Source of the DNA: Mesorhizobium erdmanii USDA 3471
GTDB lineage: Bacteria > Pseudomonadota > Alphaproteobacteria > Rhizobiales > Rhizobiaceae
DNA length: 64,000 nucleotides
Reading direction: 5' to 3'
Assembly: GCF_000472705.1 (NCBI RefSeq)
Contig: NZ_AXAE01000014.1
Location: forward strand, 124,001 to 188,000
Part shown: positions 39,626-49,427 of the stretch, in pieces
Layout of the letters: every line of letters begins with the position of its first letter
Numbering within the stretch: the stretch's first letter is position 1
The notes under the pieces: generated by a model
The model's input: the letters and a program-made list of their open reading frames with translations, nothing else
Databases searched by the model: none
Told to the model about the DNA's origin: nothing
Program-made: the position numbers and the translations under genes

Positions 39626-40819
39626 ATGACGCTGCCGATTGATCCCGCCACGAACCTCGCCGCCCTCATCCGTTGCGCCTCGGTGACACCAGCCGAAGGC
39701 GGTGCGCTGAGCGCGCTGGAAACGATGCTGAAACCGCTCGGCTTCCTGGTCGACCGGCCGGTCTTCTCGGAAGACGGCACGCCCGATATCGAAAACCTTT
39801 ATGCCAGGCGGTCCGGCAACGGCCCGCATCTGATGTTCGCCGGCCATACCGATGTCGTGCCGGTTGGCGACGAAGCCGCCTGGACGCATCCGCCTTTCGC
39901 CGCCGAGATCGCCAATGGCGAGATGTATGGTCGTGGCGCGGTCGACATGAAGGGCGGCATTGCCTGCTTCGTCGCGGCGATAGCGCGTCATGTCGAGAAG
40001 CATGGCGGCCCCAAGGGCTCGGTCTCGCTGCTGGTCACCGGCGATGAGGAAGGCCCTGCCATCAATGGCACGGTCAAGCTGCTCGAATGGGCCGCTTCCA
40101 AAGGCGAAAAATGGGACGCCTCGATCGTCGGCGAACCGACCAACCCGGATGCGCTCGGCGACATGATCAAGATCGGCCGGCGCGGCTCGCTCTCAGGTTC
40201 GGTCATCGTCAATGGCCGTCAGGGTCATGCCGCCTATCCGCAGCTTGCCGACAATCCGGTGCGCGGCCTGATGAGCCTGGTCGACGCCTTGCTGCATCCT
40301 GTCTTCGACAAGGGAACCAGGGATTTCCAGCCGACCAATCTGGAGGTCACCTCCATCGATGTCGGCAACCCGGCCACCAATGTGATTCCGGCGAAAGCGA
40401 CCGCGACCTTCAACATCCGCTTCAACGACACATGGACGGCCGAGACCGTTCAGGCCGAAATCCACAACCGGCTCGACCAGGCGGCAGAGCGCAAGAAGTA
40501 TCGGCCGGGCAAGACGACGCCGGTCGATTACGATCTCGTCTGGCGCGACCGGCCGAGCCATGTCTTCCTGACCCGCGACGACAGGCTGATCGAGACGCTT
40601 CGCGGCTCGATCAAGGCCGCGGTCGGCAAGGAGCCGGCATTGTCGACTTCCGGCGGCACCTCGGATGCGCGTTTCATCAAGGATTATTGCCCGGTGGTCG
40701 AGTTCGGCCTGGTCGGCAAGACCATGCATATGGTCGACGAGCGGGTCGCCGTCGCCGATCTCGAAACACTGACGCGAATCTACCTGCGTTTTATCGAAGA
40801 CTGGTTCGGACAGGGCTGA
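39626..40819 (+). CDS. dapE: Succinyl-diaminopimelate desuccinylase
   Basis: A 397-residue M20-family zinc hydrolase of lysine and cell-wall precursor synthesis. Metal ligands are seen in [12 protein letters not shown] (His), [10 protein letters not shown] (bridging Asp), VTGDEEGPA (catalytic and ligand Glu), and near the end [10 protein letters not shown] and [12 protein letters not shown] (His). It releases succinate to give LL-diaminopimelate. The start at 39626 places the conserved N-terminus first. A membrane-protein gene follows after 5 bp. Confidence 0.97.
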   Translation: MTLPIDPATNLAALIRCASVTPAEGGALSALETMLKPLGFLVDRPVFSEDGTPDIENLYARRSGNGPHLMFAGHTDVVPVGDEAAWTHPPFAAEIANGEMYGRGAVDMKGGIACFVAAIARHVEKHGGPKGSVSLLVTGDEEGPAINGTVKLLEWAASKGEKWDASIVGEPTNPDALGDMIKIGRRGSLSGSVIVNGRQGHAAYPQLADNPVRGLMSLVDALLHPVFDKGTRDFQPTNLEVTSIDVGNPATNVIPAKATATFNIRFNDTWTAETVQAEIHNRLDQAAERKKYRPGKTTPVDYDLVWRDRPSHVFLTRDDRLIETLRGSIKAAVGKEPALSTSGGTSDARFIKDYCPVVEFGLVGKTMHMVDERVAVADLETLTRIYLRFIEDWFGQG

Positions 40820-40824
40820 GCAGC

Positions 40825-41457
40825 ATGCTTACGGCGGACGAAACCCAAGCTTCGCTAACCGGCGCCTGGCGGCTGATGCTCGGCAAGGTCGACGGCCTGC
40901 GACTGCTCGACCTGTCGGCCGATGGGTTCTGGAATTCCTTTTTCGCCATCATCGTCGCGGCACCGGCGCTGATCGTCGGCTGGGTCGGCATCGCCAACGA
41001 GATCGGCGATCCCGACGCCTTCGCCGGCCGCTTCAGCATGCTGTTGCGCCTGGCGACGGTCGATATCGGCTCCTGGGTGCTGCCGCTCGTCGCACTCGCT
41101 CTCGTCGCGCCGCGCGCCGGCATTGGCGGCCGCTTCGTTCATTATGTCGTCGCCAGCAACTGGGCCTCCGCTATCACCGCCTGGCTGATGCTGCCCTCGG
41201 CGCTGATCAGGCTTTTCCTGTCCTCGGCAAGCCAGGTTTCGAGCCTTGTGTCGCTGCTGCTTTTTGCCCTGTCGATGGTGCTGACCTGGCGCATGACCAA
41301 CGCGACGATCGGTAAGGGCGCGGCGGTCGGCACCGCCGTTTTCGTCGGCATGTTCATAGCTTCGCTGCTGGTGCTGTTCGGGCTGCAGATGCTGCTTGGC
41401 ATCACCGTTCCGGACGATATCGGGGCTCAGAGCCTTTCAGGGCTCTCCCCCGGGTAG
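40825..41457 (+). CDS. Multi-span membrane protein of unknown function, downstream of dapE
   Basis: A 210-residue protein with about five hydrophobic segments (FFAIIVAAPALIVGWVGIA, IGSWVLPLVALALVAP, ASAITAWLMLPSALIRLFL, VSLLLFALSMVLTW, VGTAVFVGMFIASLLVLFG). The first 40 residues are cytoplasmic-like. It starts 5 bp after the dapE stop, so it is probably co-transcribed. I recognise no named family. Its place between dapE and truA is, as far as I recall, common in rhizobia. Confidence 0.82.
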   Translation: MLTADETQASLTGAWRLMLGKVDGLRLLDLSADGFWNSFFAIIVAAPALIVGWVGIANEIGDPDAFAGRFSMLLRLATVDIGSWVLPLVALALVAPRAGIGGRFVHYVVASNWASAITAWLMLPSALIRLFLSSASQVSSLVSLLLFALSMVLTWRMTNATIGKGAAVGTAVFVGMFIASLLVLFGLQMLLGITVPDDIGAQSLSGLSPG

Positions 41458-41473
41458 AGCCTGCGGACTCTCT

Positions 41474-42220
41474 TCAGGCATAATCGACGCCGATGAGGAA
41501 AAGCCCATCGGGCGGCGCCACCTGGCCGCAAGCGGCGCGGTCTTGCGCCTCCAGTGCCGCCTTGAGGTTATCGGCGGTCCAGCCGCCGTCGCCGACGCGC
41601 TTGAGCGAGCCCACCATCGAGCGGACCTGGTTATGCAGGAAGGACCGTGCCGAAGCTCTCACCTCGATCATGTCGCCCTCCCGGCTCACATCGAGCCGCT
41701 CCAACGTCCGGACCGGACTGTTGGCCTGGCACTGGGTCGAGCGGAAGGTGGTGAAGTCGTGCCGGCCGAGCAGCACTTTCGCCGCCTCGTGCATGGCGCC
41801 GGCGTCGAGCCGCTTCGGTACCCACCACACCTTGCCCTTCTCCAGCGCCGCGGGCGCACGGCGGTTGAGGATGCGGTAGAGATAGTGGCGGCCCGTGGCC
41901 GAGAAGCGCGCGTCGAAATCGTCCGGGACGATTGTCGCCTTCAGGATGGCGACATGCGCGCCCGCCGCCTGCAGATGGGCGTTGATGGCATCGCGCACCT
42001 TGTCGCCAGCCCATGCCTTGGCCAGGTCGGCATGCGCCACCTGGGCGGTCGCATGCACGCCGGCGTCGGTGCGGCCGGCGGCGCGCAGCCGCACCGCCTC
42101 ACCACTGAAATTTTCGATCGCCTGCTCGATCGCCTGCTGCACCGAAGGCTGATCGGCCTGGTGCTGCCAGCCGGCAAACAGGCTGCCGTCATATTCGATG
42201 TCGAGGCGAAAACGCGGCAT
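41474..42220 (-). CDS. truA: tRNA pseudouridine(38-40) synthase
   Basis: A 248-residue TruA enzyme that modifies uridines 38-40 in the anticodon stem-loop of many tRNAs. The catalytic aspartate lies in [36 protein letters not shown] opens the protein, and [15 protein letters not shown] is the second conserved block. It is the last gene of a def-fmt-GNAT-truA unit on the minus strand. Confidence 0.97.
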   Translation of the reverse strand: MPRFRLDIEYDGSLFAGWQHQADQPSVQQAIEQAIENFSGEAVRLRAAGRTDAGVHATAQVAHADLAKAWAGDKVRDAINAHLQAAGAHVAILKATIVPDDFDARFSATGRHYLYRILNRRAPAALEKGKVWWVPKRLDAGAMHEAAKVLLGRHDFTTFRSTQCQANSPVRTLERLDVSREGDMIEVRASARSFLHNQVRSMVGSLKRVGDGGWTADNLKAALEAQDRAACGQVAPPDGLFLIGVDYA

Positions 42221-42244
42221 GCCGGGCGGCTACACGCTCTTGCC

Positions 42245-42751
42245 TTAAGCGGCGAGAGCGGTGAAGGCGGAAGCATAGACCAGCTTGCCTGCCTCTGGAG
42301 CGTCGCCCCAGGACAGCGCCTGCAGCGCTTCGCCTTGGTACTCGCTCTCGAATTTTTCGGCCCGCGCGTGGCTATAACCGAAGCGGCCGTAATAGGCCGG
42401 ATCGCCGAGCACCACGGACAACGTCTCGCCGGCGTCCCTGAGGCGGATATGCGCCTCGCGGATCAGCGCGCCGCCAATGCCGCTGCCATGGAACGAAGGC
42501 TCCACCGCCAGCGGCGCCAGCGCCACGGCCGCGGCACTCTTTCCGCCGGTCTGAACGAACAACCGCGAAAACAGGATGTGGCCGACCACCTGGCCGTCTT
42601 CTTCCGCCACCAGTTCGACGACGGCGTCACCGCCCGTCACCAGAGCGTCGACCAGCCCGGCCTCCGCCTGCTGGCCGAAAGCGTGTTCCTCGACGAGGCG
42701 AATGGCCTCGCGATCCCGCGGCGTTGCCGCGCGTATCGACATCATGCTCAT
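42245..42751 (-). CDS. GNAT-family N-acetyltransferase (YhbS-like)
   Basis: A 168-residue acetyltransferase. The acetyl-CoA pyrophosphate loop is [22 protein letters not shown], preceded by [12 protein letters not shown] and followed by [17 protein letters not shown], a pattern of the YhbS group. Its acceptor is unknown. It overlaps the fmt stop by 4 bp (ATGA) and lies 24 bp before truA, inside a translation-related operon, so a role in modifying a protein or tRNA-related substrate is conceivable but not shown. Confidence 0.88.
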   Translation of the reverse strand: MSMMSIRAATPRDREAIRLVEEHAFGQQAEAGLVDALVTGGDAVVELVAEEDGQVVGHILFSRLFVQTGGKSAAAVALAPLAVEPSFHGSGIGGALIREAHIRLRDAGETLSVVLGDPAYYGRFGYSHARAEKFESEYQGEALQALSWGDAPEAGKLVYASAFTALAA

Positions 42752-43719
42752 GAGAACTTCATTCCTTTTACGATCTTGGCTCCGCGCAGGAATTCCGACG
42801 CGGCGGCGGGCTTTCCGCCCGCACGTTGAACTTCGACCAGCCTGACCGCGCCTGCCCCGCAGGCGACCGTCAGCCGGTCATCGAGAATTCCTCCCGACTC
42901 GCCCAAATTGTCCGAAAGCGCCAAATCTTCGGAAAGCGATTGGCCCTCGGACAGCGTCGAGCGAAGCAGTTTCAGCCGTTCCACGCGGCCGCCAATGTCA
43001 ATTTCGGACCAGGCGCCGGGAAACGGCGACAGGCCACGAAGGTGGTTATGGACCTCGGCGGCAGGCCGCGTCCAATCCACATGCGTCTCGGATTTATCGA
43101 TTTTTCTGGCGTAAGTCACCCCTTCCGCCGCTTGCGCGGTAAATGTCAGGGTGTTCTCTTCCAGCCGCGCCAGTGCTTCCACCATCAGGGTGGCGCCGAG
43201 GCTCATCAACCGATCATGCAGATCGCCGGCCGTCATATCGGGTTCGATGGCGCATTTTCCAAGCAATCCGACCGGGCCGGTATCCAAGCCCTCTTCCATG
43301 CGCATCACCATCATGCCGCTTTCCAGGTCGCCAGCCATGATGGCGCGCTGGATGGGTGCGGCACCGCGCCAGCGTGGCAAAAGCGACGCATGGCCGTTGA
43401 TGCAGCCCAGGCGGGGTGCATCCAGAATCGCCTTCGGCAGCAGCAAACCATAGGCGACGACCACGGCGATATCGGCCTGCAGGGCGCCGAAAGCAGCCTG
43501 CTCGGCTTCGCTCTTGAGCGACGTCGGCGTGCGCACCTCGATGGCCAGCCGTTCGGCCTCGCGCTGCACCGGCGACGGCGTCAGCTCCAGTCCGCGGCGG
43601 CCCGCCGCGCGCGGCGGTTGCGTATAGGCTGCCGCTATCTCATGTCCCGCTTCGGCGATGGCGCGCAGCGTCGGCACCGAAAACTCTGGCGTGCCCATGA
43701 AGATGACGCGAAGGGGCAT
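42748..43719 (-). CDS. fmt: Methionyl-tRNA formyltransferase
   Basis: A 323-residue enzyme that formylates initiator methionyl-tRNA using 10-formyl-tetrahydrofolate. The catalytic region is [22 protein letters not shown], with Asn, His and a later Asp ([12 protein letters not shown]); the N-terminus is [18 protein letters not shown], and an OB-fold C-terminal domain follows. It is 3 bp downstream of def, its partner in handling the formyl group, and overlaps the GNAT gene by 4 bp. Confidence 0.97.
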   Translation of the reverse strand: MPLRVIFMGTPEFSVPTLRAIAEAGHEIAAAYTQPPRAAGRRGLELTPSPVQREAERLAIEVRTPTSLKSEAEQAAFGALQADIAVVVAYGLLLPKAILDAPRLGCINGHASLLPRWRGAAPIQRAIMAGDLESGMMVMRMEEGLDTGPVGLLGKCAIEPDMTAGDLHDRLMSLGATLMVEALARLEENTLTFTAQAAEGVTYARKIDKSETHVDWTRPAAEVHNHLRGLSPFPGAWSEIDIGGRVERLKLLRSTLSEGQSLSEDLALSDNLGESGGILDDRLTVACGAGAVRLVEVQRAGGKPAAASEFLRGAKIVKGMKFS

Positions 43720-43722
43720 CCC

Positions 43723-44253
43723 CTATCCCACCAGCTTGCCCGGCGCCTTGTCCTTGGCGAGCTTCTTGAATTTCTTCACCACCATGTCGCGCTTCAGCTT
43801 CGAGATGTGGTCGATGAACAGCACGCCGTTGAGATGGTCGATCTCGTGCTGCAGGCAGGTCGCCATCAGCCCCTCGGCCTCCATCTCCTGCAGCTTGCCG
43901 TCGCGGTCGAGATACTTCACCCGCACGGAAGCGGGGCGTTCGACCTCTGCGTAATAGTCGGGGATCGACAGGCAGCCTTCCTCGTAGACGGAGCGCGCTT
44001 CGGCGCTTTCCAGGATCTCCGGGTTGATGAAGACATGCGGCGCCGGCGTCTCGTCTTCCTTGGCGAGGTCAATCACCAGCATGCGCAGCGGCTCGCCGAT
44101 CTGAATCGCCGCCAGGCCGATGCCGGGCGCGTCATACATGGTCTCCAGCATGTCGTCGGCCAGTTTGCGCAAGGGCGCGTCGACGCGCTCCACCGGCTTG
44201 GAAAGCTGGCGCAGGATGGGATCGGGAAGGATGATGAGCGGCTTGATCGGCAT
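43723..44253 (-). CDS. def: Peptide deformylase
   Basis: A 176-residue iron/zinc enzyme that removes the formyl group from new proteins. All three motifs are present: [19 protein letters not shown] with the metal Cys, and QHEIDHLNG with two His and catalytic Glu. The start at 44253 ([15 protein letters not shown]) matches the family; a longer frame to 44313 is not used. It heads the def-fmt-GNAT-truA unit. Confidence 0.97.
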   Translation of the reverse strand: MPIKPLIILPDPILRQLSKPVERVDAPLRKLADDMLETMYDAPGIGLAAIQIGEPLRMLVIDLAKEDETPAPHVFINPEILESAEARSVYEEGCLSIPDYYAEVERPASVRVKYLDRDGKLQEMEAEGLMATCLQHEIDHLNGVLFIDHISKLKRDMVVKKFKKLAKDKAPGKLVG

Positions 44254-44356
44254 GGCGTCCCACGTAAGACGTCCAGCGAAAAGCGTCAACCGTTGGACCT
44301 GAGCCTCGTTCACGTTTTGATCTGTGCGAGCCCCACGAATCGGCTATGCTGTCCAC

Positions 44357-45622
44357 ATGAATGATCTGAGCACCATCCTTTCCGAGCCCGTCGCGCGGCT
44401 TGGCGCCTCGACAATCACGCTCGGCCACGCTCTCGCCTTCGGCGCCTTGTTGTTTTTCGGCCTGTTCGTGGCGCTGGTCGTCGCGCTGTGGCGGTCGGCC
44501 AAGGCGCGCGCCGTCGCCGCGGCCGAAGCCGCCGATCATGCTCGCGACGCGGAAGTGCGGATGGCCGGCATATTGCAAAGCCAGGCCGAGATGCAGGGCC
44601 GCATGGGCGCCATCGCCGAAGTGTTCGGGGCTCGCCAGGCGGAGCTGACGCAGTCGATAGGCCAGCGGCTCGACGCCATGACCGGCCGCATCGGCCAGAC
44701 CATGACCGAGCAGACCAAATCCACGCATGAGAGCCTGGCCAAACTGCAGGAGCGGCTCGCCGTCATCGACACCGCGCAAGGCAACATCCAGTCGCTCGCC
44801 GGCCAGGTCGTGCAGCTGCAGGCGATCCTCTCCAACAAGCAGACGCGCGGCGCCTTCGGCCAGTCGCGCATGGAGGCGATCGTCGCCGATGGCCTGCCGC
44901 ATGGCGCCTATGAATTCCAGGCGACGCTGTCCAACGGCAGCCGGCCGGACTGCCTGGTGAAGATGCCGAACGGCGCGCCGTCGCTTGCCATCGATGCGAA
45001 ATTTCCCCTGGAAGCCTGGAATGCCATCCGCGCCGCCGATGGTCCGGAACTGCAAAAGGGCGCGGCCCAGGCCTTCCGCCGCGACATCGAGATCCATGTC
45101 CGCGATATCTCGGAAAAATACCTGATCCAGGGCGAGACGCAGGATACCGCCTTCATGTTCGTGCCGTCCGAATCGGTGTTCGCCGAAATCCACGAGAATT
45201 TCGAGGCGATCGTCCACAAGGCGCACCGTGCCCGCGTCGTCATCGTCTCGCCGTCGTTGCTGATGCTGTCGATCCAGGTCATCCAGGCGATCCTGAAGGA
45301 CGCCCGCATGCGCGAGCAGGCGCATCTGATCCAGGGCGAAGTGATCCGGCTGATGGAGGATGTGGCGCGTGTCGACGAGCGCGTGCGCAAGCTGCAGGGC
45401 CATTTCGGCCAATCGGCCAAGGACATCGAGGACATACTGGTCTCGACATCGAAGGTGACCAAGCGCGGCCAGAAGATCGAGGCGCTGGAGTTCGGCACGC
45501 AGGCCGACGGCGATGCCGGCGCCGAGACGCCGTCACGGGCACCGACCGCGAGTCCCGGCCCGCGCGTTGCCGATTCCAAGACCGGCCAGCTCAGGCTGCG
45601 GGTCGTCGAGGGCGACGACTGA
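44357..45622 (+). CDS. rmuC: DNA recombination protein RmuC
   Basis: A 421-residue protein with an N-terminal membrane anchor (about 24-46), a coiled coil (about 50-150), and the RmuC domain, which shows AIVADGLPHGAYEFQATL, LAIDAKFPLEAW, and a long helical end (ILKDARMREQAHLIQGEVIRLMEDVARVDERVRKLQGHFG). It is a predicted nuclease-fold protein that limits recombination at inverted repeats. It is divergent from def with 103 bp between. The C-terminal 60 residues are low-complexity. Confidence 0.93.
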   Translation: MNDLSTILSEPVARLGASTITLGHALAFGALLFFGLFVALVVALWRSAKARAVAAAEAADHARDAEVRMAGILQSQAEMQGRMGAIAEVFGARQAELTQSIGQRLDAMTGRIGQTMTEQTKSTHESLAKLQERLAVIDTAQGNIQSLAGQVVQLQAILSNKQTRGAFGQSRMEAIVADGLPHGAYEFQATLSNGSRPDCLVKMPNGAPSLAIDAKFPLEAWNAIRAADGPELQKGAAQAFRRDIEIHVRDISEKYLIQGETQDTAFMFVPSESVFAEIHENFEAIVHKAHRARVVIVSPSLLMLSIQVIQAILKDARMREQAHLIQGEVIRLMEDVARVDERVRKLQGHFGQSAKDIEDILVSTSKVTKRGQKIEALEFGTQADGDAGAETPSRAPTASPGPRVADSKTGQLRLRVVEGDD

Positions 45623-45637
45623 ACGGATAATTCCAGA

Positions 45638-46450
45638 CTAGACCGTCGCCACGATGACGTGTGCCTGAATTTTGGCGGCAACCGCGCCGCTGCCATGTCT
45701 TTGCTCAATCGCGGATGCCGCATAGTCCGTCGCGGCGTCGAGTTTACCGGGATCGCGGGCCTCGATTTCGGTACGAAGAACCGTTCCCTGGCAATAGGCA
45801 ACAGCAGGGATGCGTGGTGACGATGCGTGGCTCTGTTCGGCCCTCGTGTCGATTGCCACGGTGGAGAAACCTGCCTCATCGAGGTCGCTGCGGATCAATG
45901 CGGTATCGTGGTAGCCGTGCGGCGTGCGGGCCAGGAAGCGTGGCGGATCGTTCGGAAAAATCCTCGCCAGCGCATTGGTCACATCATCGGCAAAGACATT
46001 TTCCTCGATGCGGTCCCATACGTTGAACAGAAAACGGCCGCCGGGCTTCAGCACCCGCCTTGCTTCGCGGTAGGCGGATGGGCGGCTGGGAAAGAACATC
46101 GCGCCGAACTGGCAGCAGACCAGATCGAAAGCCGCGTCTTCAAACGGCAGCGCCATGGCATCGGCTTGGCGCCACTGGATGCGGCCGTCGGGAGCCTGTC
46201 GCGAAGCGGCGTAATCGAGCATCGGCTGGTTGAGGTCGGTCACGACATAGCTGGCGCCAGGAGACAGCCTTGGCGCCAGGGCACGGGTGACCACGCCGGT
46301 ACCCGCGGCGACTTCCAGGACGGCGCTGGGCGAGAAGGACGCTGCTCGCTGAGCAAGGTTCGCGGCGAATGGCTCGAAAATCAACGGCACCATAAAGCGG
46401 TCGTAGTTTTCCGGAATCGAGCCGGAAAAGAGCTTGTCGGCCTCCAACAT
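45638..46450 (-). CDS. Class I SAM-dependent methyltransferase
   Basis: A 270-residue methyltransferase of the Methyltransf_11 type. Motif I, VLEVAAGTGVVTRAL, binds SAM; SYVVTDLNQPMLDYA and FDLVCCQFGAMFFPSR give motifs II and III. Its overall form resembles UbiE and other small-molecule methyltransferases. The ATG at 46450 is used; an upstream GTG at 46462 would add four residues. The acceptor is unknown. It stands alone, convergent with rmuC. Confidence 0.88.
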   Translation of the reverse strand: MLEADKLFSGSIPENYDRFMVPLIFEPFAANLAQRAASFSPSAVLEVAAGTGVVTRALAPRLSPGASYVVTDLNQPMLDYAASRQAPDGRIQWRQADAMALPFEDAAFDLVCCQFGAMFFPSRPSAYREARRVLKPGGRFLFNVWDRIEENVFADDVTNALARIFPNDPPRFLARTPHGYHDTALIRSDLDEAGFSTVAIDTRAEQSHASSPRIPAVAYCQGTVLRTEIEARDPGKLDAATDYAASAIEQRHGSGAVAAKIQAHVIVATV

Positions 46451-46517
46451 GCGATTACCCACCCGTGTCCATGGCGAGCCAGCATAGCATGGCTGGATCC
46501 GCCGAGGCGAACCGTTG

Positions 46518-46922
46518 CTATTGGTCTTCGGCGGTCGCCATGCCTTCGAATTCCGGCAGCCAGTGCAGAGCCGATCTGTGCCACTTCTGTTGTCTTGGAA
46601 TCAAATCCTGGCGTTGCCGCGCGGTGCCCACCCGGATCCCATAGATTTTCGGGCCATCTCCGACCGACGTGGCGTAAAGGTGCGAACCGCAGTCGGCGCA
46701 AAAAGCCTGGGCGCGCTTGGCGCCGCTCGCCCCGGTCTTGGTATAGATTTTCGGCGTGCCCCTGGTGATCCGGTAGTGATCTTCGGGCGCCGGAACGGTG
46801 ACGCGAAAGGCGGTGCCGGTCAGTTGCTGGCAGTCCGTGCAGTGGCAGATCGAGGTCTTTTCCGGGTCGACCTCAGCCTCGTAGCTAATGGCTCCGCAAT
46901 GGCAGCCGCCGTCGATCTTCAT
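46518..46922 (-). CDS. GFA-family protein (glutathione-dependent formaldehyde-activating fold)
   Basis: A 134-residue zinc protein. The cysteine ligands CHCG, CHCTDC and CADCG are all visible, with the spacing of the GFA/CENP-V domain. The founding member was proposed to form S-hydroxymethylglutathione, but most homologues have no known reaction. The start at 46922 (MKIDGGCHCGAIS) is standard for the family. Confidence 0.9.
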   Translation of the reverse strand: MKIDGGCHCGAISYEAEVDPEKTSICHCTDCQQLTGTAFRVTVPAPEDHYRITRGTPKIYTKTGASGAKRAQAFCADCGSHLYATSVGDGPKIYGIRVGTARQRQDLIPRQQKWHRSALHWLPEFEGMATAEDQ

Positions 46923-46997
46923 CGTCGCTCCTCCAAATCCATCGACCGATCTTATCAAGGCGACGCGGCAGGGCAACGGCGCAGTTCTGGTCCAGGG

Positions 46998-47951
46998 CTA
47001 GTCCGACGCGGCCTCGATCAGCTTGCGCCGCTGTTCCCAGGTCCCCGTGGTCTGCGGCTTGACGAACAGCCGCGTGATCTCCGGCATCTCCTTCTTCAGC
47101 CGTGCCTCGATGCGTTCCACGCAGGCCTCGATCTCTGGCGCCGCCAGATGGTCCTCGAACTCGATGCTGAGGCCGGCGACGATTTCTTCCGGCCCCATAT
47201 GAACCGTCAGCACGCCGTTCGCCCGTTGCACCGCCGGATCCTGCTGGGCGATCGCCAGCACTTTTTTCTGCACATCGGGCGAGGCCGGCTCGCCCATGAG
47301 CAGGCCCTTGCTTTCGCGGGCGAGGAAGATCGCCGTCGCGCCGAGGATGAGTGCGATGCCGATCGAGGCGGCGCCGTCGAGCTCCGGCATCTCCAGCATC
47401 TCCGCCGTCAATATGCCGGCAAAGGCGACGATCAGCCCAAGCAGTGCCGCGCTGTCCTCGAACAACACCGTATAGACGCTCGGGTCCTTGCTCGATTGCA
47501 CGGCGTGCAGCCAGCCTTCTCCGCCCTTCTGCCGGCGGAATTCCTTCAGCGCCACCAGCCAGGAGCTGCCTTCGAACAGGAAGGAAGCACCAAGAACGAT
47601 ATAGTTCACTTTGACGTTGGCGACCGGCTCCGGCGCCATGATGTGGACGATACCCTCGTAGAACGACACGCCGGCACCCAGCGCGAAGACCAGCAGCGCG
47701 ACAATAAAACTCCAGAAATAGAGCTCGCGGCCATGGCCGAGCGGATGTGTGCGGTCGGCCGGGCGCGCCGCACGATGCATGCCGTAGAGCAGCAGGCCGC
47801 CATTGCCGGTATCGACCAGCGAGTGGACGCCTTCCGACAGCATTGCCGAGCTGCCGGTGAAGAAAGCGGCGGCGAACTTGGTCAGCGCGATCGCCAGATT
47901 GCCGGCGAGCGCTGCGTAGATGACCGTCTTGGAGCCGCCATGCCCGGCCAT
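46998..47951 (-). CDS. Cation diffusion facilitator family transporter
   Basis: A 317-residue CDF transporter with about six transmembrane helices. The metal-binding segment in helix 2 is SEGVHSLVDTGNGG (His and Asp), followed by HPLGHGRELYFWSFI, and FEDSAALLGLIVAFAG supplies the helix-5 Asp. The cytoplasmic C-terminal domain (about 225-317) has the usual ferredoxin-like fold pattern. It would export Zn, Fe, Mn or Co against protons; the ion is not determined. The start at 47951 is chosen over 47975. Confidence 0.92.
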   Translation of the reverse strand: MAGHGGSKTVIYAALAGNLAIALTKFAAAFFTGSSAMLSEGVHSLVDTGNGGLLLYGMHRAARPADRTHPLGHGRELYFWSFIVALLVFALGAGVSFYEGIVHIMAPEPVANVKVNYIVLGASFLFEGSSWLVALKEFRRQKGGEGWLHAVQSSKDPSVYTVLFEDSAALLGLIVAFAGILTAEMLEMPELDGAASIGIALILGATAIFLARESKGLLMGEPASPDVQKKVLAIAQQDPAVQRANGVLTVHMGPEEIVAGLSIEFEDHLAAPEIEACVERIEARLKKEMPEITRLFVKPQTTGTWEQRRKLIEAASD

Positions 47952-48065
47952 GGTGTGATGTTCCCGTTCAATCAACCAAGTTTAACGGCCGAACCGCCGA
48001 AGCTCCGTAAGCCATCGCAACGCGTGAAACTCCGGGACGTTCAGCAAAAAGGCAAAAAAGGCTGG

Positions 48066-48875
48066 CTAGGCCGCGATCTCGTCGGTCCACACTTTGAAGC
48101 CGGCAAGTGTGCCGGGGCCGAAAATATGGGTCAACGGCACGTCCGCCGCGTCACGGCCGGAAGCAATCAAGATCCGGCCGATGCGGGGCGCGTTGTTACG
48201 CGGGTCGAAGGCATGCCAGCGGTCGCCGAGATAGACCTCCATCCACGCGCAGAAATCCATGCTTGCCCAAGGCTTCGGCATGCCGATATCGCTGATGTAA
48301 CCGGTGCAATAGCGCGTCGGGATGTTGAGTGCCCTGCAGAAGGTGACGGCGAGGTGGGCGAAATCGCGGCACACGCCGCTCTGCTCGCGATAGGTTTCCG
48401 CCGCGGTCCGCGTCGGCCGGGCGTTGCCGTAGTTGAAAACGATGTGATTGTGGACGAAGTCGCAGACGGCCTGCACGCGCGGGATGCCGAGCGGCGTATG
48501 GCCGAACAGCCGCCACGCTTCGCTGGCCAAAAGGTCGCTCTCGCAGAAGCGGCTGGGCAGCAGGAAGAGCAGTGTGTCCGCCGGCAGGTCGCGCACCTCG
48601 TGCTGCCAGGCCATCAACTCGCCCATTTCGAACGTACCGGGGTCGCGGATCACCGCATCCGTACCGAAGGTGAAGCGTCCGGGCGGGGCGACGAAGCGAT
48701 TGCACCAATTGCCGAAACTGTCGCGGTAACTTTCGATCGGCACCGACGGGTTCGAGGTCAGGAAATCCGGTCGCTCGAGATCGGAGGCGCGGGAATAGTG
48801 CACGTTGAGCATCGCAATGAGTGGCGTTTCCTGCGGGAAATCGAAGCTCATCTCGCAGCCGATGTGGATCCGCAT
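48066..48875 (-). CDS. Transglutaminase-like cysteine-protease-fold protein
   Basis: A 269-residue protein with an N-terminal beta domain (bacterial transglutaminase-like N-terminus) and a transglutaminase core. The catalytic triad is seen as Cys in SGVCRDFAHL, His in MEVYLGDRWHAFDP and Asp in FDPRNN. Members of this group often act as proteases or amidases and are found near alpha-E or circularly permuted ATP-grasp genes; none of those is adjacent here. The start is preceded by no long leader peptide, so it is probably cytoplasmic. Confidence 0.9.
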   Translation of the reverse strand: MRIHIGCEMSFDFPQETPLIAMLNVHYSRASDLERPDFLTSNPSVPIESYRDSFGNWCNRFVAPPGRFTFGTDAVIRDPGTFEMGELMAWQHEVRDLPADTLLFLLPSRFCESDLLASEAWRLFGHTPLGIPRVQAVCDFVHNHIVFNYGNARPTRTAAETYREQSGVCRDFAHLAVTFCRALNIPTRYCTGYISDIGMPKPWASMDFCAWMEVYLGDRWHAFDPRNNAPRIGRILIASGRDAADVPLTHIFGPGTLAGFKVWTDEIAA

Positions 48876-49087
48876 TGTCGTCCTGACCGGCCTGCCTGAC
48901 GATCACCCGGCGGAAGCACGGGTCGATGCTGCAGTGCGGAAACGACCTTGGCACGGACCGCCACGATTTACGAGCAAATTAGAAACCGGTTGAAAGCGGT
49001 CGACCGGCTGCTGCTGCAGGCGCTGCCCCCTTGCGGCAAAGCGTTTCTCTTGTTTCACTTCGCTTCCCGCAACTGGAGGAACGAATC

Positions 49088-49213
49088 ATGGCTAAAGGTG
49101 CGATGAAGGCAGGCAAGGAAGCCCGCAAGCCGAAGAAGGATGCCAAGAAGCCGGCAGCCGCTCCCGTCCTGAAGGCGCCGCCGGTCAAGGCGATGCGCAT
49201 CAAGGAAAAGTAG
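49088..49213 (+). CDS. Lysine-rich 41-aa protein
   Basis: A 41-codon gene with GGAGG 10 bases before its ATG. The product is very basic: about a quarter of residues are lysine, with Ala and Pro making up most of the rest (MAKGAMKAGKEARKPKK ... APPVKAMRIKEK). It is likely disordered and could bind nucleic acid. Similar short lysine-rich ORFs occur in rhizobia as conserved hypotheticals from memory. Composition and ribosome-binding site support it; function is unknown. Confidence 0.7.
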   Translation: MAKGAMKAGKEARKPKKDAKKPAAAPVLKAPPVKAMRIKEK

Positions 49214-49313
49214 GCCGCGGCAAGTCAGGCGCGGCAAAGTCCCACCGGCGGCGTTCGACAATGCCGCCGGGGCCGCCGGGTTGATCGGGCGTTTGGACAG
49301 CCCTATATGTCGG

Positions 49314-49420
49314 GCGCGGGGACGACCTCGCGCTCCCAGAAATGCGGTCGGGACGACCCGCCCATTGTGATCCAGTGTCTGCGGATCGGATTCTGTCTCC
49401 GCTCCGATGCTGGATGGAGC
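49314..49420 (+). promoter_or_regulatory. Guanidine-II (mini-ykkC) riboswitch candidate
   Basis: Two tandem hairpins with ACGA loops. P1 (49314-49333) has an 8-pair stem, GCGCGGGG against CCTCGCGC. P2 (49341-49366) has CGGG against CCCG closing the second ACGA, and continues outward with GG/CC and AATG/CATT after bulges. A 7-base linker separates them. This is the defining architecture of guanidine-II riboswitches. Downstream, GCTCC (49401-49405) can pair with GGAGC (49416-49420), hiding the GGAG ribosome-binding site of the SugE gene 8 bases before its ATG. The gene controlled is a Gdx-type guanidinium exporter, as expected. Confidence 0.82.
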
Positions 49421-49427
49421 GTTCCAG

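Noticed and set aside
40087..40824. Long upstream extension of the membrane protein after dapE
   Set aside because: It is a frame shadow of dapE; the membrane protein has its own ATG 5 bp after the dapE stop.
46515..48899. A 794-codon plus-strand frame across the GFA, CDF and transglutaminase genes
   Set aside because: It is the antisense shadow of three genes with clear family motifs and shows no domain of its own.
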